Source: Streptomyces sp. B21-083
GTDB lineage: Bacteria; Actinomycetota; Actinomycetes; Streptomycetales; Streptomycetaceae
NCBI RefSeq assembly: GCF_036898825.1
Contig: NZ_JARUND010000001.1
Span: forward strand, 4,464,001-4,528,000
Length of the DNA: 64,000 nucleotides
Direction of reading: 5' to 3'
This document shows positions 45,238 to 53,707 of this stretch, piece by piece. A program made the translations under genes and the position numbers. The notes under the pieces were generated by a model. It did no database searches. It was given only the letters and a program-made list of their open reading frames with translations, and was not told where the DNA came from. Position 1 is the stretch's first letter. The number at the start of each line of letters is the position of its first letter.

Positions 45238-45310
45238 GCATCCAGGTTAGGCATGGGATACGACCTGGCCACAGCCAAGAGAGTGCGACCTCGAACACTC
45301 GTCGCCCAGA

Positions 45311-45343
45311 GTTCACCTTGGAGCCAGTATTGGTTCATTTGTC
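45311..45343. promoter_or_regulatory. PHO box between phoR and phoU
   Basis: Three 11-base direct-repeat units: GTTCACCTTGG, AGCCAGTATTG, GTTCATTTGTC. Units 1 and 3 fit the PhoP consensus GTTCACC; the middle one is weak. Position and layout match the known bidirectional phoRP-phoU control region. Confidence 0.88.
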
Positions 45344-45440
45344 GGGGCGGAAAACGTCGCGTGCAGGACCGAACGTGGGAGCGTGGGGGTCACGGGGTCC
45401 GCTGTTCGCCCCCGAACGGACGTCAAGAGAGGGACACCTG

Positions 45441-46130
45441 ATGCGTGACGCGTACCACGAGGAACTTGACTCGATCGGCGAAGGTCTGGTCGAGATGGCC
45501 CGGCTCGTCGGGTCGGCGATCGGGCGTGCCACGACGGCGATACTGGACGCCGACCTGAAGCTGGCCGAAAGTGTCATCGAGGCCGACGCCAAGGTCGACG
45601 AGCTCCAGCACGACCTGGAGGCCCGCGCGATAGCTCTGCTGGCCCGCCAGCAGCCGGTGGCGACGGATCTGCGGATCGTCGTCACCTCGCTGCGGATGAG
45701 CGCCGACCTGGAGCGCTCGGGCGACCTCGCCCAGCATGTCGCCAAGCTGGCGCGGCTGCGTTTCCCGGATCGTGCGGTCCCGCGCGACCTGCACGCCACG
45801 ATCCTGGAGATGGGCCAGCTCGCGCAGCGTCTGATGGCGAAGGCGGCCGAGGTCATCATCACCAAGGACGTCGATCTGGCGATGCAGCTGGAGACGGACG
45901 ACGACGAGATGGACCTGCTGCACCGCACGCTCTTCCGGCACCTGATCGACGAGCGCTGGAAGCACGGCATCGAGACCGCGGTCGACGTGACGCTGCTGGG
46001 CCGCTACTACGAGCGGTTCGCGGACCACGCGGTGTCGGTCGCCAAGCGGGTGGTGTTCCTGGTGACGGGTGAGCACGCGGACGAGCTGCAGCAGGACGTG
46101 CAGCCGCCCACGGGGGCCGAGGGGGCGTAA
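45441..46130 (+). CDS. phoU: Phosphate-transport regulator PhoU
   Basis: A 229-residue PhoU of two three-helix bundles. The metal-binding E/DxxxD motifs are visible (for example MSADLERSGDLAQHVAKLA and YYERFADHAVSVAKRVVF). It links the Pst transporter to PhoR signalling and moderates phosphate uptake. ATG 45441 with GAGGGA upstream. It is followed by mtpA, probably in one transcript. Confidence 0.95.
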   Translation: MRDAYHEELDSIGEGLVEMARLVGSAIGRATTAILDADLKLAESVIEADAKVDELQHDLEARAIALLARQQPVATDLRIVVTSLRMSADLERSGDLAQHVAKLARLRFPDRAVPRDLHATILEMGQLAQRLMAKAAEVIITKDVDLAMQLETDDDEMDLLHRTLFRHLIDERWKHGIETAVDVTLLGRYYERFADHAVSVAKRVVFLVTGEHADELQQDVQPPTGAEGA

Positions 46131-46266
46131 GCCCGCGGGCCGCCGCCGGTGGCCGCACGCCCTTGGGCACGGCCGAGCCTCTGTGCGCCGTTGATGCGCC
46201 CGGCGCGGCGGGCATGCAATGGGGAGAAGGCACCAGTCTCCAGGACCAGCTCTCCAGGAGGGCCCG

Positions 46267-46419
46267 ATGGCCGAGACCCCCAGCACGCCCGACCCGACGC
46301 AGGAACGCGAGACGCAGCATCCCGCCGACATCAAGAACCTGCCCCTGTTCGGCGCCTGCGGTTGCGGCTCCGGCTGCGGGTGCGGGTGCCAGTCGGGCAA
46401 CCCCTGTCAGTGCGGCTGA
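46267..46419 (+). CDS. mtpA: Metallothionein-like protein MtpA
   Basis: A 50-residue protein whose C-terminal third is a cysteine cluster, ACGCGSGCGCGC followed by NPCQCG (7 Cys), fit for binding soft metal ions. The N-terminal half is polar and disordered. ATG 46267 has AGGAGG 5 bases upstream. Lies 136 bases after phoU, as the mtpA gene of Streptomyces, whose expression is tied to PhoP. It would be missed by minimum-length gene calls. Confidence 0.85.
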   Translation: MAETPSTPDPTQERETQHPADIKNLPLFGACGCGSGCGCGCQSGNPCQCG

Positions 46420-46449
46420 CGGCGCGCACGTAGAACGGCGGCTTCACAG

Positions 46450-46485
46450 GGACCCTGTCTTCCGTTGGGGAGATGGGGTCCTTTT
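46450..46485 (+). terminator. Terminator of phoU-mtpA
   Basis: GGACCC and TCTTCC pair with GGGAGA and GGGTCC around a GTTG loop (12 bp, with one symmetric mismatch pair of TG/TG), followed by TTTT. The remaining 46486-46726 shows no gene. Confidence 0.7.
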
Positions 46486-46726
46486 GTGTGAGGTTTGTGT
46501 GCGGAGGGGGCGTCCACCCCTGTTCAGAGAGGCGGCAGCCGACCTCGATCATCTGTGAACGGGCATACACTTCACACCAGTTGACGCTCAGGCACTGTCC
46601 ATGCACAACAGGCACCCTGTTGCCATCTCGTTAACCGGTACTTCTTGACGTCACGTGCCGCCGCCGCGTTGGCTTCCGTATCTGTATCTGGGTTCGTCAT
46701 GCTGTTCCCCCTGGAAGGCACCTGCC

Positions 46727-47863
46727 GTGAACGCTCGTACCCCCCGTCGGACCGCCGTGCGCCGTACCGCCATCGCGGTGACGGCCGCCGCCTCGGCCTT
46801 CTCGCTCGCCGCGTGCGGTGTCATCGACGGCGCAGGCGGCAGCAGCGGCTCCGCGGCGCCCAAGAAGGGTGACGACATCACGGTGGGTCTCCTGCTGCCC
46901 GACAAGAAGACGAAGCGGTTCGAGAAGTTCGACTACCCGCTCTTCAAGAAGCAGGTCAGCACCCTCACCAGCGGCAAGGGCAAGGTCCTCTACGCCAACG
47001 CCGAGGCGAACGAGAGCAAGCAGAGCAGGCAGCTCGAGGAGATGATCGCCGAGAAGGTGGACGTCCTCGTGGTGGATGCGATCGACGCCAAGGCCATCGC
47101 GCCGGCCATCCAGAAGGCGCACGACGCGAACATACCGGTCATCGCGTACGACCGGCTCGCCGAAGGCCCGATCGACGCGTACGTCTCCCACGACAACGAG
47201 CTGGTCGGCGAGGTGCAGGGCCGTTCGATCGTCGAGGCCCTCGGTACCAAGGCCGCGGCCAGCAAGATCGTCATGATCAACGGCTCGCTCACGGACCCGA
47301 ACACGGGGCGGTTCAAGACCGGCGCGATGAACGAACTGCAGGGCAAGGTCCAGATCGCGGCGTCGTACAACACCAAGGACTGGCTGCCCGAGGTGGCCAA
47401 GGCCAACATGGAGACGGCGATCAGGACGGTCGGGCTGAACAACATCGCCGCCGTCTACTCGGCGAACGACGGTATGGCCGGCGCGGTCATCGACGCGCTG
47501 AAGGAGGCGGGCGCCTCGAAGATCCCGCCGGTGACCGGGCAGGACGCGGACCTCGCGGCGGTGCAGCGGATCGTCACGGGTGAGCAGTACATGAGCGTCT
47601 ACAAGTCGTTCATCCTGGAGGCCAACAACGCCGCGTCGATGGCGGTCGCCAAGGTCCAGGGCCGCTCGATCGAGTTCGACGCGCTGACCCGCGACAGCGT
47701 CGACAGCCCGACGGAGAAGAAGATCCCGTCGATGCTGGTGCCGGTGGTGGCTCTCACGCAGGAGAACATCAAGGACACCGTGATCCAGGACGGCGTCTAC
47801 ACCGTGCAGGACATCTGCACCCCGGAGTACGCGGCGGCCTGCAAAGAGATCGGGCTCGAGTAG
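46727..47863 (+). CDS. Periplasmic-binding-type sugar-binding lipoprotein (XylF/ChvE-like, orphan)
   Basis: A 378-residue pentose/hexose-binding protein of the Peripla_BP_4 type. Twin RR region, hydrophobic segment and lipobox LAAC (Cys about 33). ITVGLLLPDKKTKRFEKFDYP, VDVLVVDAIDAKAIAPAI, VIAYDRLAEGPIDAYVSHDN and AVYSANDGMAGAVIDALK follow the family from end to end. No transport ATPase or permease is adjacent. GTG 46727 with GGAAGG upstream. The sugar is unknown; D-xylose or a related sugar is likely from the family. Confidence 0.85.
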   Translation: MNARTPRRTAVRRTAIAVTAAASAFSLAACGVIDGAGGSSGSAAPKKGDDITVGLLLPDKKTKRFEKFDYPLFKKQVSTLTSGKGKVLYANAEANESKQSRQLEEMIAEKVDVLVVDAIDAKAIAPAIQKAHDANIPVIAYDRLAEGPIDAYVSHDNELVGEVQGRSIVEALGTKAAASKIVMINGSLTDPNTGRFKTGAMNELQGKVQIAASYNTKDWLPEVAKANMETAIRTVGLNNIAAVYSANDGMAGAVIDALKEAGASKIPPVTGQDADLAAVQRIVTGEQYMSVYKSFILEANNAASMAVAKVQGRSIEFDALTRDSVDSPTEKKIPSMLVPVVALTQENIKDTVIQDGVYTVQDICTPEYAAACKEIGLE

Positions 47864-47962
47864 GCAGCGCTCGCCGGGGCGGCCGTACGGGCTGAAGATG
47901 GAGAGCAGGCAGGCCGTACGAAGCAGGAGTGCGACCGGATCAGGGATAGGAGGTGTGACGTC

Positions 47963-48211
47963 ATGCCCCAGTTCATGGACGTCCACCACGGCATGGAAGG
48001 CATCACCGCCGACCAGCTGACCCAGGCCCACCAGGCCGACCTGGACATCGAGAAGGACGAGGGAGTCCACTTCGAGAAGGCCTGGGCGGACCCCGAGTCC
48101 GGCACGGTCTACTGCCTCTCGGAGGCTCCCTCGGCGGAGGCGGTCCAGCGCGTGCACGAGCGCGCGGGCCACAAGGCCGACGAGGTCCATCCGGTTCCAC
48201 TGGCGGTGTAG
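47963..48211 (+). CDS. Nickel-binding ferredoxin-fold protein (DUF4242, SCO4226-like)
   Basis: An 82-residue protein of the DUF4242 family. Its length, its MPQFMDVHHGMEG start and its place near phoU match S. coelicolor SCO4226, a structurally characterised nickel-binding protein (from memory). Metal candidates are the His cluster near the N-terminus and Cys in TVYCLSEAPS. Small alpha-beta sandwich, cytosolic. The ribosome site AGGAGG is strong. Its exact cellular job is unknown; with mtpA nearby, a metal-handling theme is possible. Confidence 0.85.
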   Translation: MPQFMDVHHGMEGITADQLTQAHQADLDIEKDEGVHFEKAWADPESGTVYCLSEAPSAEAVQRVHERAGHKADEVHPVPLAV

Positions 48212-48224
48212 GGGCCACCCGGGC

Positions 48225-48725
48225 TCACATCAGTTTGTGCCCCCGGGTCAGCCTGGACGCGGTGCCGTCCTCGGTGAGGCGGCGGAGTTTGTCCACGCCG
48301 TCGTACTTGCGGCTCATGATGAGCGCCGCCAGCCCTGTGACGGCGAGGACCAGGCCGCCGAAGAAGGCCGACATCGCCCAGGGCGCGGTCGTGTTGTCCT
48401 CCTGGGGGTTGCCCGAGGTGATGCCGACGCTGAAGGTGAGCCAGATCAGGAACACGCCGAGAGGGACGCCCAGGAGGCCGAGGACCAGGGAGCGGACGCG
48501 CTTGCCTCTGGTGACGGCGACGCTGTGCAGGATTAACTGGAACCGCGAGTGGCAGGCCTCGCAGGTGATCCTCTCGGTGCGGCTGCCCCGCTCGGGCCGC
48601 TGAGGCAGTCGCTGGACGCGGTTGGTGGTGGTCACCACCGCGACGCCCTTCACGCCGAGCACGTGCGCGAACATCGTTGTGGGCTGGTCGCTGATGCCGT
48701 AGAGCGACATCCCCGCGTACGCCAT
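48225..48725 (-). CDS. Two-helix membrane protein, uncharacterised
   Basis: A 166-residue protein with a cytoplasmic N-terminal part (a CEAC pair near residue 60 may bind metal) and two transmembrane helices (about 82-102 and 120-142, LVLGLLGVPLGVFLIWLTF and MSAFFGGLVLAVTGLAALI). A short basic tail follows. No family is recognised. ATG 48725 is preferred; GGAGAGG lies upstream. The stop is 14 bases from the convergent DUF4242 gene. Confidence 0.65.
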   Translation of the reverse strand: MAYAGMSLYGISDQPTTMFAHVLGVKGVAVVTTTNRVQRLPQRPERGSRTERITCEACHSRFQLILHSVAVTRGKRVRSLVLGLLGVPLGVFLIWLTFSVGITSGNPQEDNTTAPWAMSAFFGGLVLAVTGLAALIMSRKYDGVDKLRRLTEDGTASRLTRGHKLM

Positions 48726-48893
48726 CTCGCTTGCCTCTCCACGGAGTTGCCCACGCGCAGGCGTGGGTTCAGGCATCGGTTATGCCCAGGAGAGGGACCC
48801 CCGAAGCGGGTCTCGACGAGCAGGAAGCGGAGGGGCGCAGGTCCCCTGCCCGTCGGGGTGGCGGGCAGGGACGGTCACTTCAGTGGGCCGGAC

Positions 48894-49697
48894 TCACTTC
48901 ACGTCGACGAAGTCGGCCGCGCCGGACCGGGCCTGGGTGAGGGAAGTGCCCGCGAAGTCGTAGCGGTACTGGCCGTCCACCGTGGCCTTCACGGTGCCCT
49001 TGGCCCAGCCGTTCCGGTCGGTCTTGACCTTCTGCACCGTCTTGAAGGCGCCGGTCGTGCCCGTGCGGAACTGGAGCAGCACCTGATGCCCGACGAGGGG
49101 CACGTCCTTGTGCTGCTCCCAGCTGGCGACAAGCATCCGGGCCTTGACCGTGACGGCGTTGCCCTTCTTCACCGGCTCCGGGGTGGCGTCGGCCTGGGAC
49201 AGTTGGGTCTGGCGCTTGATGCGTGCCAGCGGAAGGTAGTTTTCGCGGGTGACATCGCCCTGGCCGTCGACGGCCACGACATTGATGCCCCAGGCACCGG
49301 CGACGGCGTTGGTGTAGAGGTTCGTGTTCGGGTCGGCGATCATGACGGACTCGCACTTGGACGTGGTCGCGTCGACCTTTACGCAGTGGCTGGGCCCGAT
49401 CTGCGCGATACGCCCGTCGACTTCCCCCGCGTTCGTCTGATGCTCCAACTCGAACGACACGCTCCGGATGCCCGACGGGTCGTAGGCCGTCGCGGAGATC
49501 AGGAACCTGGTTTTCAGGGCGGCCCCGACGACAACGGTGGAGTCACGGCTGTGGTTGACATCGATGTTCGTGATCTTTGTGGGCGTTTCGTCCTGCCCAT
49601 CCGCGACCGCCGGGGCGGCGAGAGCGGTGACGGCCAGAGCGGCGCTCAGGGCAGTGGCGGTGACGGTGACGGCTGCGACTTTGGCGCGTATGCGCAT
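48894..49697 (-). CDS. Secreted beta-sandwich protein, uncharacterised
   Basis: A 267-residue exported protein. Signal peptide MRIRAKVAAVTVTATALSAA to APAVA, cleavage near residue 31. The mature part looks like two Ig-like beta-sandwich domains: the first (about 35-150) includes two cysteines in SHCVKVDATTSKCES; the second (about 170-267) resembles calcium-free cadherin/Big-type repeats with VLLQFRTGTTGAFKTVQKV. No enzyme motif. ATG 49697 with a GGGGGA upstream. A probable cell-surface or extracellular structural protein. Confidence 0.7.
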   Translation of the reverse strand: MRIRAKVAAVTVTATALSAALAVTALAAPAVADGQDETPTKITNIDVNHSRDSTVVVGAALKTRFLISATAYDPSGIRSVSFELEHQTNAGEVDGRIAQIGPSHCVKVDATTSKCESVMIADPNTNLYTNAVAGAWGINVVAVDGQGDVTRENYLPLARIKRQTQLSQADATPEPVKKGNAVTVKARMLVASWEQHKDVPLVGHQVLLQFRTGTTGAFKTVQKVKTDRNGWAKGTVKATVDGQYRYDFAGTSLTQARSGAADFVDVK

Positions 49698-49825
49698 GGT
49701 GTGGTTTCCCCCACGATTGACGAGTGAAGTGGTGGCTTCACTCGCGTCAGACTGATGGGACGGGTGGGAGGTTGTACGCCATTGCCGATCAGCGAGAGCA
49801 GAGGCGAGGGAGCGGCCGGACGGGG

Positions 49826-50233
49826 TCAGGAAAGCCGCCCGGTCTCGTGCAGCGCGTCGAAGACCATCGCGTCGACGGCCGAGACCCGGTTTCGGTCGGC
49901 GTAGCGGAACCACGCCTTCTCGGCGATCTCCCGCGCCGGGATCAGCTCGCCCTGGTGAGCGGCGGTGTAACAGATCATCCGGAAGGGCCCGTGCTCCGGA
50001 TGGCCCGCGCCGATCTCGAACGTGCCGACGTGCACCATGGACCCGGGGTCGATCGCCGCCCGCAGTTCCTCGTCGATCTCCCGCACCAGCGTCTCGCTGT
50101 CGGACTCGCCCGGTTCACGATGCCCGCCGGGGAAGTAGAAGCGATCCCTGCCATGACTGCGCGTCACCAACACCCGGCCGCCCCGGACATGAACCCACGC
50201 GACCTTCTCGGGCACACCGTCGTCATTCGCCAT
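49826..50233 (-). CDS. NUDIX hydrolase
   Basis: A 135-residue NUDIX enzyme. The Nudix box is complete: GGHREPGESDSETLVREIDEEL (Gx5Ex7REUxEEx pattern). It should hydrolyse a nucleoside diphosphate linked to X; substrate unknown. ATG 50233; the frame extends upstream but without similarity. A terminator-like hairpin lies just upstream. Confidence 0.9.
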   Translation of the reverse strand: MANDDGVPEKVAWVHVRGGRVLVTRSHGRDRFYFPGGHREPGESDSETLVREIDEELRAAIDPGSMVHVGTFEIGAGHPEHGPFRMICYTAAHQGELIPAREIAEKAWFRYADRNRVSAVDAMVFDALHETGRLS

Positions 50234-50260
50234 GGTCCGGGACGGTATCGGAGGGCACCG

Positions 50261-50300
50261 AAAAACCCCCGCCCCCGCGTAGGAATCGCGGGGGCGGGGG
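50261..50300 (-). terminator. Terminator hairpin upstream of NUDIX gene
   Basis: A perfect 14-bp GC-only stem (50266-50279 with 50287-50300), loop of 7, followed on the minus strand by TTTTT. It would end minus-strand transcripts coming from beyond 50300, where only a gene tail (50319-50366) is left. Confidence 0.75.
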
Positions 50301-50318
50301 CAGCTCACAGTTGCAGGC

Positions 50319-50366
50319 TTACTTCTTCTTGCCCTGGGTCTTGGGTGCGTCGCCCGACCACGCCCG
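50319..50366 (-). pseudogene. Orphan C-terminal gene tail
   Basis: On the minus strand a frame ends GDAPKTQGKKK and TAA (stop at 50319), followed by the strong terminator above. No body of a gene lies upstream: the frame fades in the 50370-50420 region. The tail resembles the gpmA end (VKNQGKK) and may be a duplicated or cut-off 3' end. Confidence 0.35.
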
Positions 50367-50416
50367 CCTATGCCTTGCCGCCACCCCCCGTCGGCCTCAA
50401 CCATCACAGAGGGCAA

Positions 50417-50446
50417 CTAAGTACTTCACGTACTTGACGTACTTAG
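50417..50446. promoter_or_regulatory. Triple 9-base repeat/palindrome, toxin-antitoxin operator
   Basis: Three tandem 9-mers AAGTACTTC, ACGTACTTG, ACGTACTTA (50419-50445) sit inside an 8-bp palindrome CTAAGTAC...GTACTTAG (50417-50424 with 50439-50446). It is 46 bases before the antitoxin ATG, the natural place for autoregulation. Confidence 0.65.
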
Positions 50447-50491
50447 CTGCTCGGGGCACTCTGGTTCCACAAGGCCCTACGGGAGGTCGCC

Positions 50492-50908
50492 ATGTCCGCA
50501 GTACATTTCGAGAACTACACCGAAGCGCGTACACACCTCAAGGAGCTTCTCGACGCCGCAGACGAAGGGCGGGTCGCGACCGTGCGTCGGTCCAGTGGGT
50601 GCGCTGCGGTTGTGGATGTTGAGCGGCTGCGCCACTACCTGTCTTCGGTGTGTTCGTCCAAGGCCGAGGTCGTCGCGGAGGCAGGGGGATGGTCGATCTT
50701 CATTCCCGGGCTTCCTGTCGCGGCCGATGGATCAACCTTTGACGATGCCCTGAGTGAGATGGTCGACGCCCTGCGGGAGTATGCGGACGACTGGCAGGAA
50801 AGGCTGCGACTGGCACCCAATCATCAGGACAATTGGGGGTTGGTGCAGCTGATTGCCCTAAGTGACGACCGTCAGCTTGTGGACTGGCTGGTGGGAGTGC
50901 AGCGGTGA
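50492..50908 (+). CDS. Antitoxin, Phd/YefM-like with HicB-like domain
   Basis: A 138-residue protein. The first 50 residues follow the Phd/YefM pattern (HFENYTEARTHLKELLDAAD, then VATVRRSSGCAAVVDVERLRHYL). The second half has a HicB-like ferredoxin segment (WSIFIPGLPVAADGSTFDDAL and LREYADDWQERL). Hence DNA-binding and toxin-masking parts are joined. GGGAGG ribosome site. Its TGA overlaps the toxin GTG (GTGA). Confidence 0.78.
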   Translation: MSAVHFENYTEARTHLKELLDAADEGRVATVRRSSGCAAVVDVERLRHYLSSVCSSKAEVVAEAGGWSIFIPGLPVAADGSTFDDALSEMVDALREYADDWQERLRLAPNHQDNWGLVQLIALSDDRQLVDWLVGVQR

Positions 50909-51330
50909 GTCGACCTCAACCGGATCGTGAGCATCACGATCGGTTCTGTGTCGTCGAGGAGTGGGAGCGAGTCCGGGACGCTCGCGGGCGTACCGGTACG
51001 CACCACGTCACCTACGAGTTGGCGTTGCATGACGGGCGCATCCTGCGGACCCGCATTTCGCATCCTGTCGATCGCACTGCCTACGGCGCCGCATTGTGGA
51101 GCCACATTCTTCGCGACCAGTTGGCCGTCACCGAAAGCGAGTTCTGGGACTGCGTGGTCGATGGGAAACTCCCTGACCGGGGAGCCCCATCCACACCCAA
51201 GGAGTCGCTGCCGGCCGATCTGGTCTATCTGTTGATCCACCGTGTCGGCCTCTCGGAGGAGACCGTGTCCGAACTGACCAAGGAGGCCGCGGTAGCCCGC
51301 CTGCAACGCCACTGGACGGATGGGGTGTAA
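50905..51330 (+). CDS. Putative toxin, cytotoxic translational repressor-like
   Basis: A 141-residue protein paired with the antitoxin by a 4-base overlap. It has RVRDARGRTGTHHVTYELAL, HDGRILRTRISHPVDRTAYG, WSHILRDQLAVTESEFWDCV and a helical C-terminus. Streptomyces homologues are annotated as cytotoxic translational repressors (from memory). The His/Arg-rich beta segment could suit an mRNA interferase but no proven catalytic motif is visible. GTG start. Confidence 0.7.
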   Translation: MSRPQPDREHHDRFCVVEEWERVRDARGRTGTHHVTYELALHDGRILRTRISHPVDRTAYGAALWSHILRDQLAVTESEFWDCVVDGKLPDRGAPSTPKESLPADLVYLLIHRVGLSEETVSELTKEAAVARLQRHWTDGV

Positions 51331-51364
51331 CGCTCCCACACAGCTCGCCAAGCCACAGGACAGC

Positions 51365-51409
51365 ATCAAGCCCCCTACCGGCGGATTTTCCGCTGGTAGG
51401 GGGCTTGAT
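51365..51409. terminator. Terminator between toxin and gpmA
   Basis: A long stem based on ATCAAGCCCCCTACC and its complement, extended by GCGG/CCGC with single mismatches, around an ATTTT loop. It serves the convergent toxin and gpmA genes. Confidence 0.85.
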
Positions 51410-51418
51410 GGCGTCCCG

Positions 51419-52177
51419 TTACTTCTTGCCCTGGTTCTTGACCGCCTCGATCGCCGCCGCGGCCGCGTCCGGGTCGAGGTAGGTGCCGCCCGGGGTCAGC
51501 GGCTTGAAGTCGGCGTCCAGTTCGTAGGCGAGGGGGATGCCCGTCGGGATGTTCAGGCCGGAGATCGCCTCGTCGGAGATGCCGTCCAGGTGCTTGACCA
51601 GGCCGCGGAGGCTGTTGCCGTGGGCCGCGACCAGGACCGTACGGCCGGTCAGGAGGTCGGGGACGATGCCGTCGTACCAGTACGGGAGCATGCGGTCGAC
51701 GACGTCCTTCAGGCACTCCGTGCGGGGGCGCAGCTCCGGGGGGATCGTCGCGTAGCGGGGGTCGTCCGACTGGGAGAACTCCGTGCCGTCCTCAAGGGGC
51801 GGGGGCGGGGTGTCGTAGGAGCGGCGCCAGAGCATGAACTGCTCCTCGCCGAACTCGGCGAGCGTCTGGGCCTTGTCCTTGCCCTGGAGGGCGCCGTAGT
51901 GGCGCTCGTTCAGGCGCCAGCTGCGGTGGACGGGGATCCAGTGGCGGTCCGCGGACTCCAGCGCGAGCTGGGCCGTGCGGATCGCGCGCCGCTGGAGGGA
52001 GGTGTGGAGCACGTCGGGGAGCAGGCCGGCGTCCTTGAGCAGCTCACCGCCACGGACCGCCTCCTTCTCGCCCTTGTCGGTGAGGTTGACGTCCACCCAG
52101 CCGGTGAACAGGTTCTTCGCGTTCCATTCGCTCTCGCCGTGGCGGAGGAGGATCAGCTTGTACGGTGCGTCGGCCAT
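51419..52177 (-). CDS. gpmA: 2,3-bisphosphoglycerate-dependent phosphoglycerate mutase
   Basis: A 252-residue dPGM of glycolysis. Phospho-His in [36 protein letters not shown] and [20 protein letters not shown] carry the remaining active-site residues. Full length and all catalytic residues present. The C-terminus ends VKNQGKK. Transcribed on the minus strand alone. Confidence 0.95.
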   Translation of the reverse strand: MADAPYKLILLRHGESEWNAKNLFTGWVDVNLTDKGEKEAVRGGELLKDAGLLPDVLHTSLQRRAIRTAQLALESADRHWIPVHRSWRLNERHYGALQGKDKAQTLAEFGEEQFMLWRRSYDTPPPPLEDGTEFSQSDDPRYATIPPELRPRTECLKDVVDRMLPYWYDGIVPDLLTGRTVLVAAHGNSLRGLVKHLDGISDEAISGLNIPTGIPLAYELDADFKPLTPGGTYLDPDAAAAAIEAVKNQGKK

Positions 52178-52368
52178 GCCCTGAGCGTAATAGAACGCTC
52201 TGATCCCCTGCTCGGCCGCCCGACCACCGGACGGTGGGGGCCCGCTCGTAAGTTGTCATCAAGAGACAGCGGAGGAGACGGCGGAAGGGACGGCGGCGGA
52301 ATCCGCCGAGGAGTCCCCCCTCGCCGATGAGCCCTCGCCCGTCGACGCGGCCCCCGTCGCCGGAGCCG

Positions 52369-52821
52369 TCACGGGTGCATCCGCGAACCCTTGATCACCT
52401 TGTCCACCGGGTTCTTCGGCCCGTACACCGCCACCCCCACCACATCCAGCTCCGCCGCCCCCACGGCCCGTACCGCCGCCCGGTTGTCCCGGTCGTTGCC
52501 GGTGGTGAACAGGTCGGAGGTGAAGACCGCGCACGGCAGGGACCGGGACACCGCCCGGCCGTGCGCCGCCTTCAGGGTCTCCTTCGTGGCCTCGAAGACG
52601 AGGACCGGCTGACGCAACATCGGGAGGTACGGGGTGCCGTCCGCGTCCTCGTACGGCTCGCCGATCACCTCGGGGACCGTCGTCCCGAGGCCGCTGACCA
52701 GGAACGCCGTCACGTTCAGTCGCTGCCAGGGTTCCAGGTCCTCGCGCAGGACCACGGCGATCTTGGTGTCGAAGCGGATGGGCTCGGGGGTGGGGGTGAT
52801 GGTTGTGTGCGGTGCGTTCAT
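52369..52821 (-). CDS. DUF2000 protein
   Basis: A 150-residue protein with the DUF2000 pattern: FDTKIAVVLREDLEPWQRLNVTAF, PMLRQPVLVFEATKETLKAAH, SDLFTTGNDRDNRAAVRAVG and DVVGVAVYGPKNPVDKVIKG. Cytosolic alpha-beta protein of unknown function (fold related to peptidyl-tRNA hydrolase II). Divergent from the AraC gene with 49 bases between starts, so a regulator-target pair is likely. Confidence 0.85.
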   Translation of the reverse strand: MNAPHTTITPTPEPIRFDTKIAVVLREDLEPWQRLNVTAFLVSGLGTTVPEVIGEPYEDADGTPYLPMLRQPVLVFEATKETLKAAHGRAVSRSLPCAVFTSDLFTTGNDRDNRAAVRAVGAAELDVVGVAVYGPKNPVDKVIKGSRMHP

Positions 52822-52870
52822 GGTCTGAGACTGCCGACCGGTGCTCCCCGGCGTCTTGTACGTTCTTTGC

Positions 52871-53707
52871 GTGCCCGCCGTGCCCGCCGTGTCCGCCGTA
52901 CCCCCGCAGCGCACCGTCTCCGCCTGGCGCCCTCGTGTGCCGGGTGTCCTTGAGGTGTTCCACGCCCACTTCGTCGAGTACGCCTACCCGATGCACGTAC
53001 ACGACTCCTGGACGCTGCTCATCGTCGACGACGGCGCCGTACGGTACGACCTCGACCGGCACGAGCGGGGCACCCCGCACGACACCGTGACCCTGTTGCC
53101 GCCGCATGTGCCGCACAACGGGTCGCCCGCGACTCCGGGCGGGTTCCGCAAGCGGGTGCTGTATCTCGACTCCACCCATCTCGGCGACGAGTTCATCGGG
53201 GCCGCCGTCGACCGGCCCGATCTGCGGGATCCCCTGTTGCGGCTGCGCGTGGGGCAGTTGCACGGTGCGCTCGCGCGGTCCGGCGAGGAGTTCGAGGCCG
53301 CCGGCCGGCTGGCGCTCGTCGCCGAGCGGCTGCGTACGCGGTTGCGGGCCGGCGGCGTACCGCGTCCGCCGCGTGTTGATCCGCCGCTCGCCCGGCGGTT
53401 GCGGGAGTTGCTCGACGAGCGGCTCGTCGACGGGATCACGCTCGACGAGGCCGCGCGGCTCGTGCACGCCCATCCCGCGCATCTCGTACGGGCGTTCAGC
53501 GCGGCTTTCGGGATGCCGCCGCACCGGTATCTGACGGCCCGACGCGTCGAGCTCGCCCGGCGGTTGCTCCTCGACGGGCAGTCTCCGGGGGTGGTCGCCA
53601 CCGCCACCGGGTTCTACGACCAGGCCCATCTCACGCGCCACTTCAGGAAGTTGGTGGGCGTGCCGCCCGGGCGGTACCGGATCGGCTCGGACGTCAGTCG
53701 GCCGTAG
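52871..53707 (+). CDS. AraC-family transcriptional regulator
   Basis: A 278-residue AraC: N-terminal cupin sensor (HAHFVEYAYPMHVHDSWTLL, then VTLLPPHVPHNGSPAT) and a C-terminal double helix-turn-helix (LDEAARLVHAHPAHLVRAFS, then GVVATATGFYDQAHLTRHFRK). The GTG at 52871 is a guess among several in-frame GTG codons in a Val/Pro repeat. Probably controls the divergent DUF2000 gene. The end overlaps the convergent YbjN gene by 14 bases. Confidence 0.88.
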   Translation: MPAVPAVSAVPPQRTVSAWRPRVPGVLEVFHAHFVEYAYPMHVHDSWTLLIVDDGAVRYDLDRHERGTPHDTVTLLPPHVPHNGSPATPGGFRKRVLYLDSTHLGDEFIGAAVDRPDLRDPLLRLRVGQLHGALARSGEEFEAAGRLALVAERLRTRLRAGGVPRPPRVDPPLARRLRELLDERLVDGITLDEAARLVHAHPAHLVRAFSAAFGMPPHRYLTARRVELARRLLLDGQSPGVVATATGFYDQAHLTRHFRKLVGVPPGRYRIGSDVSRP

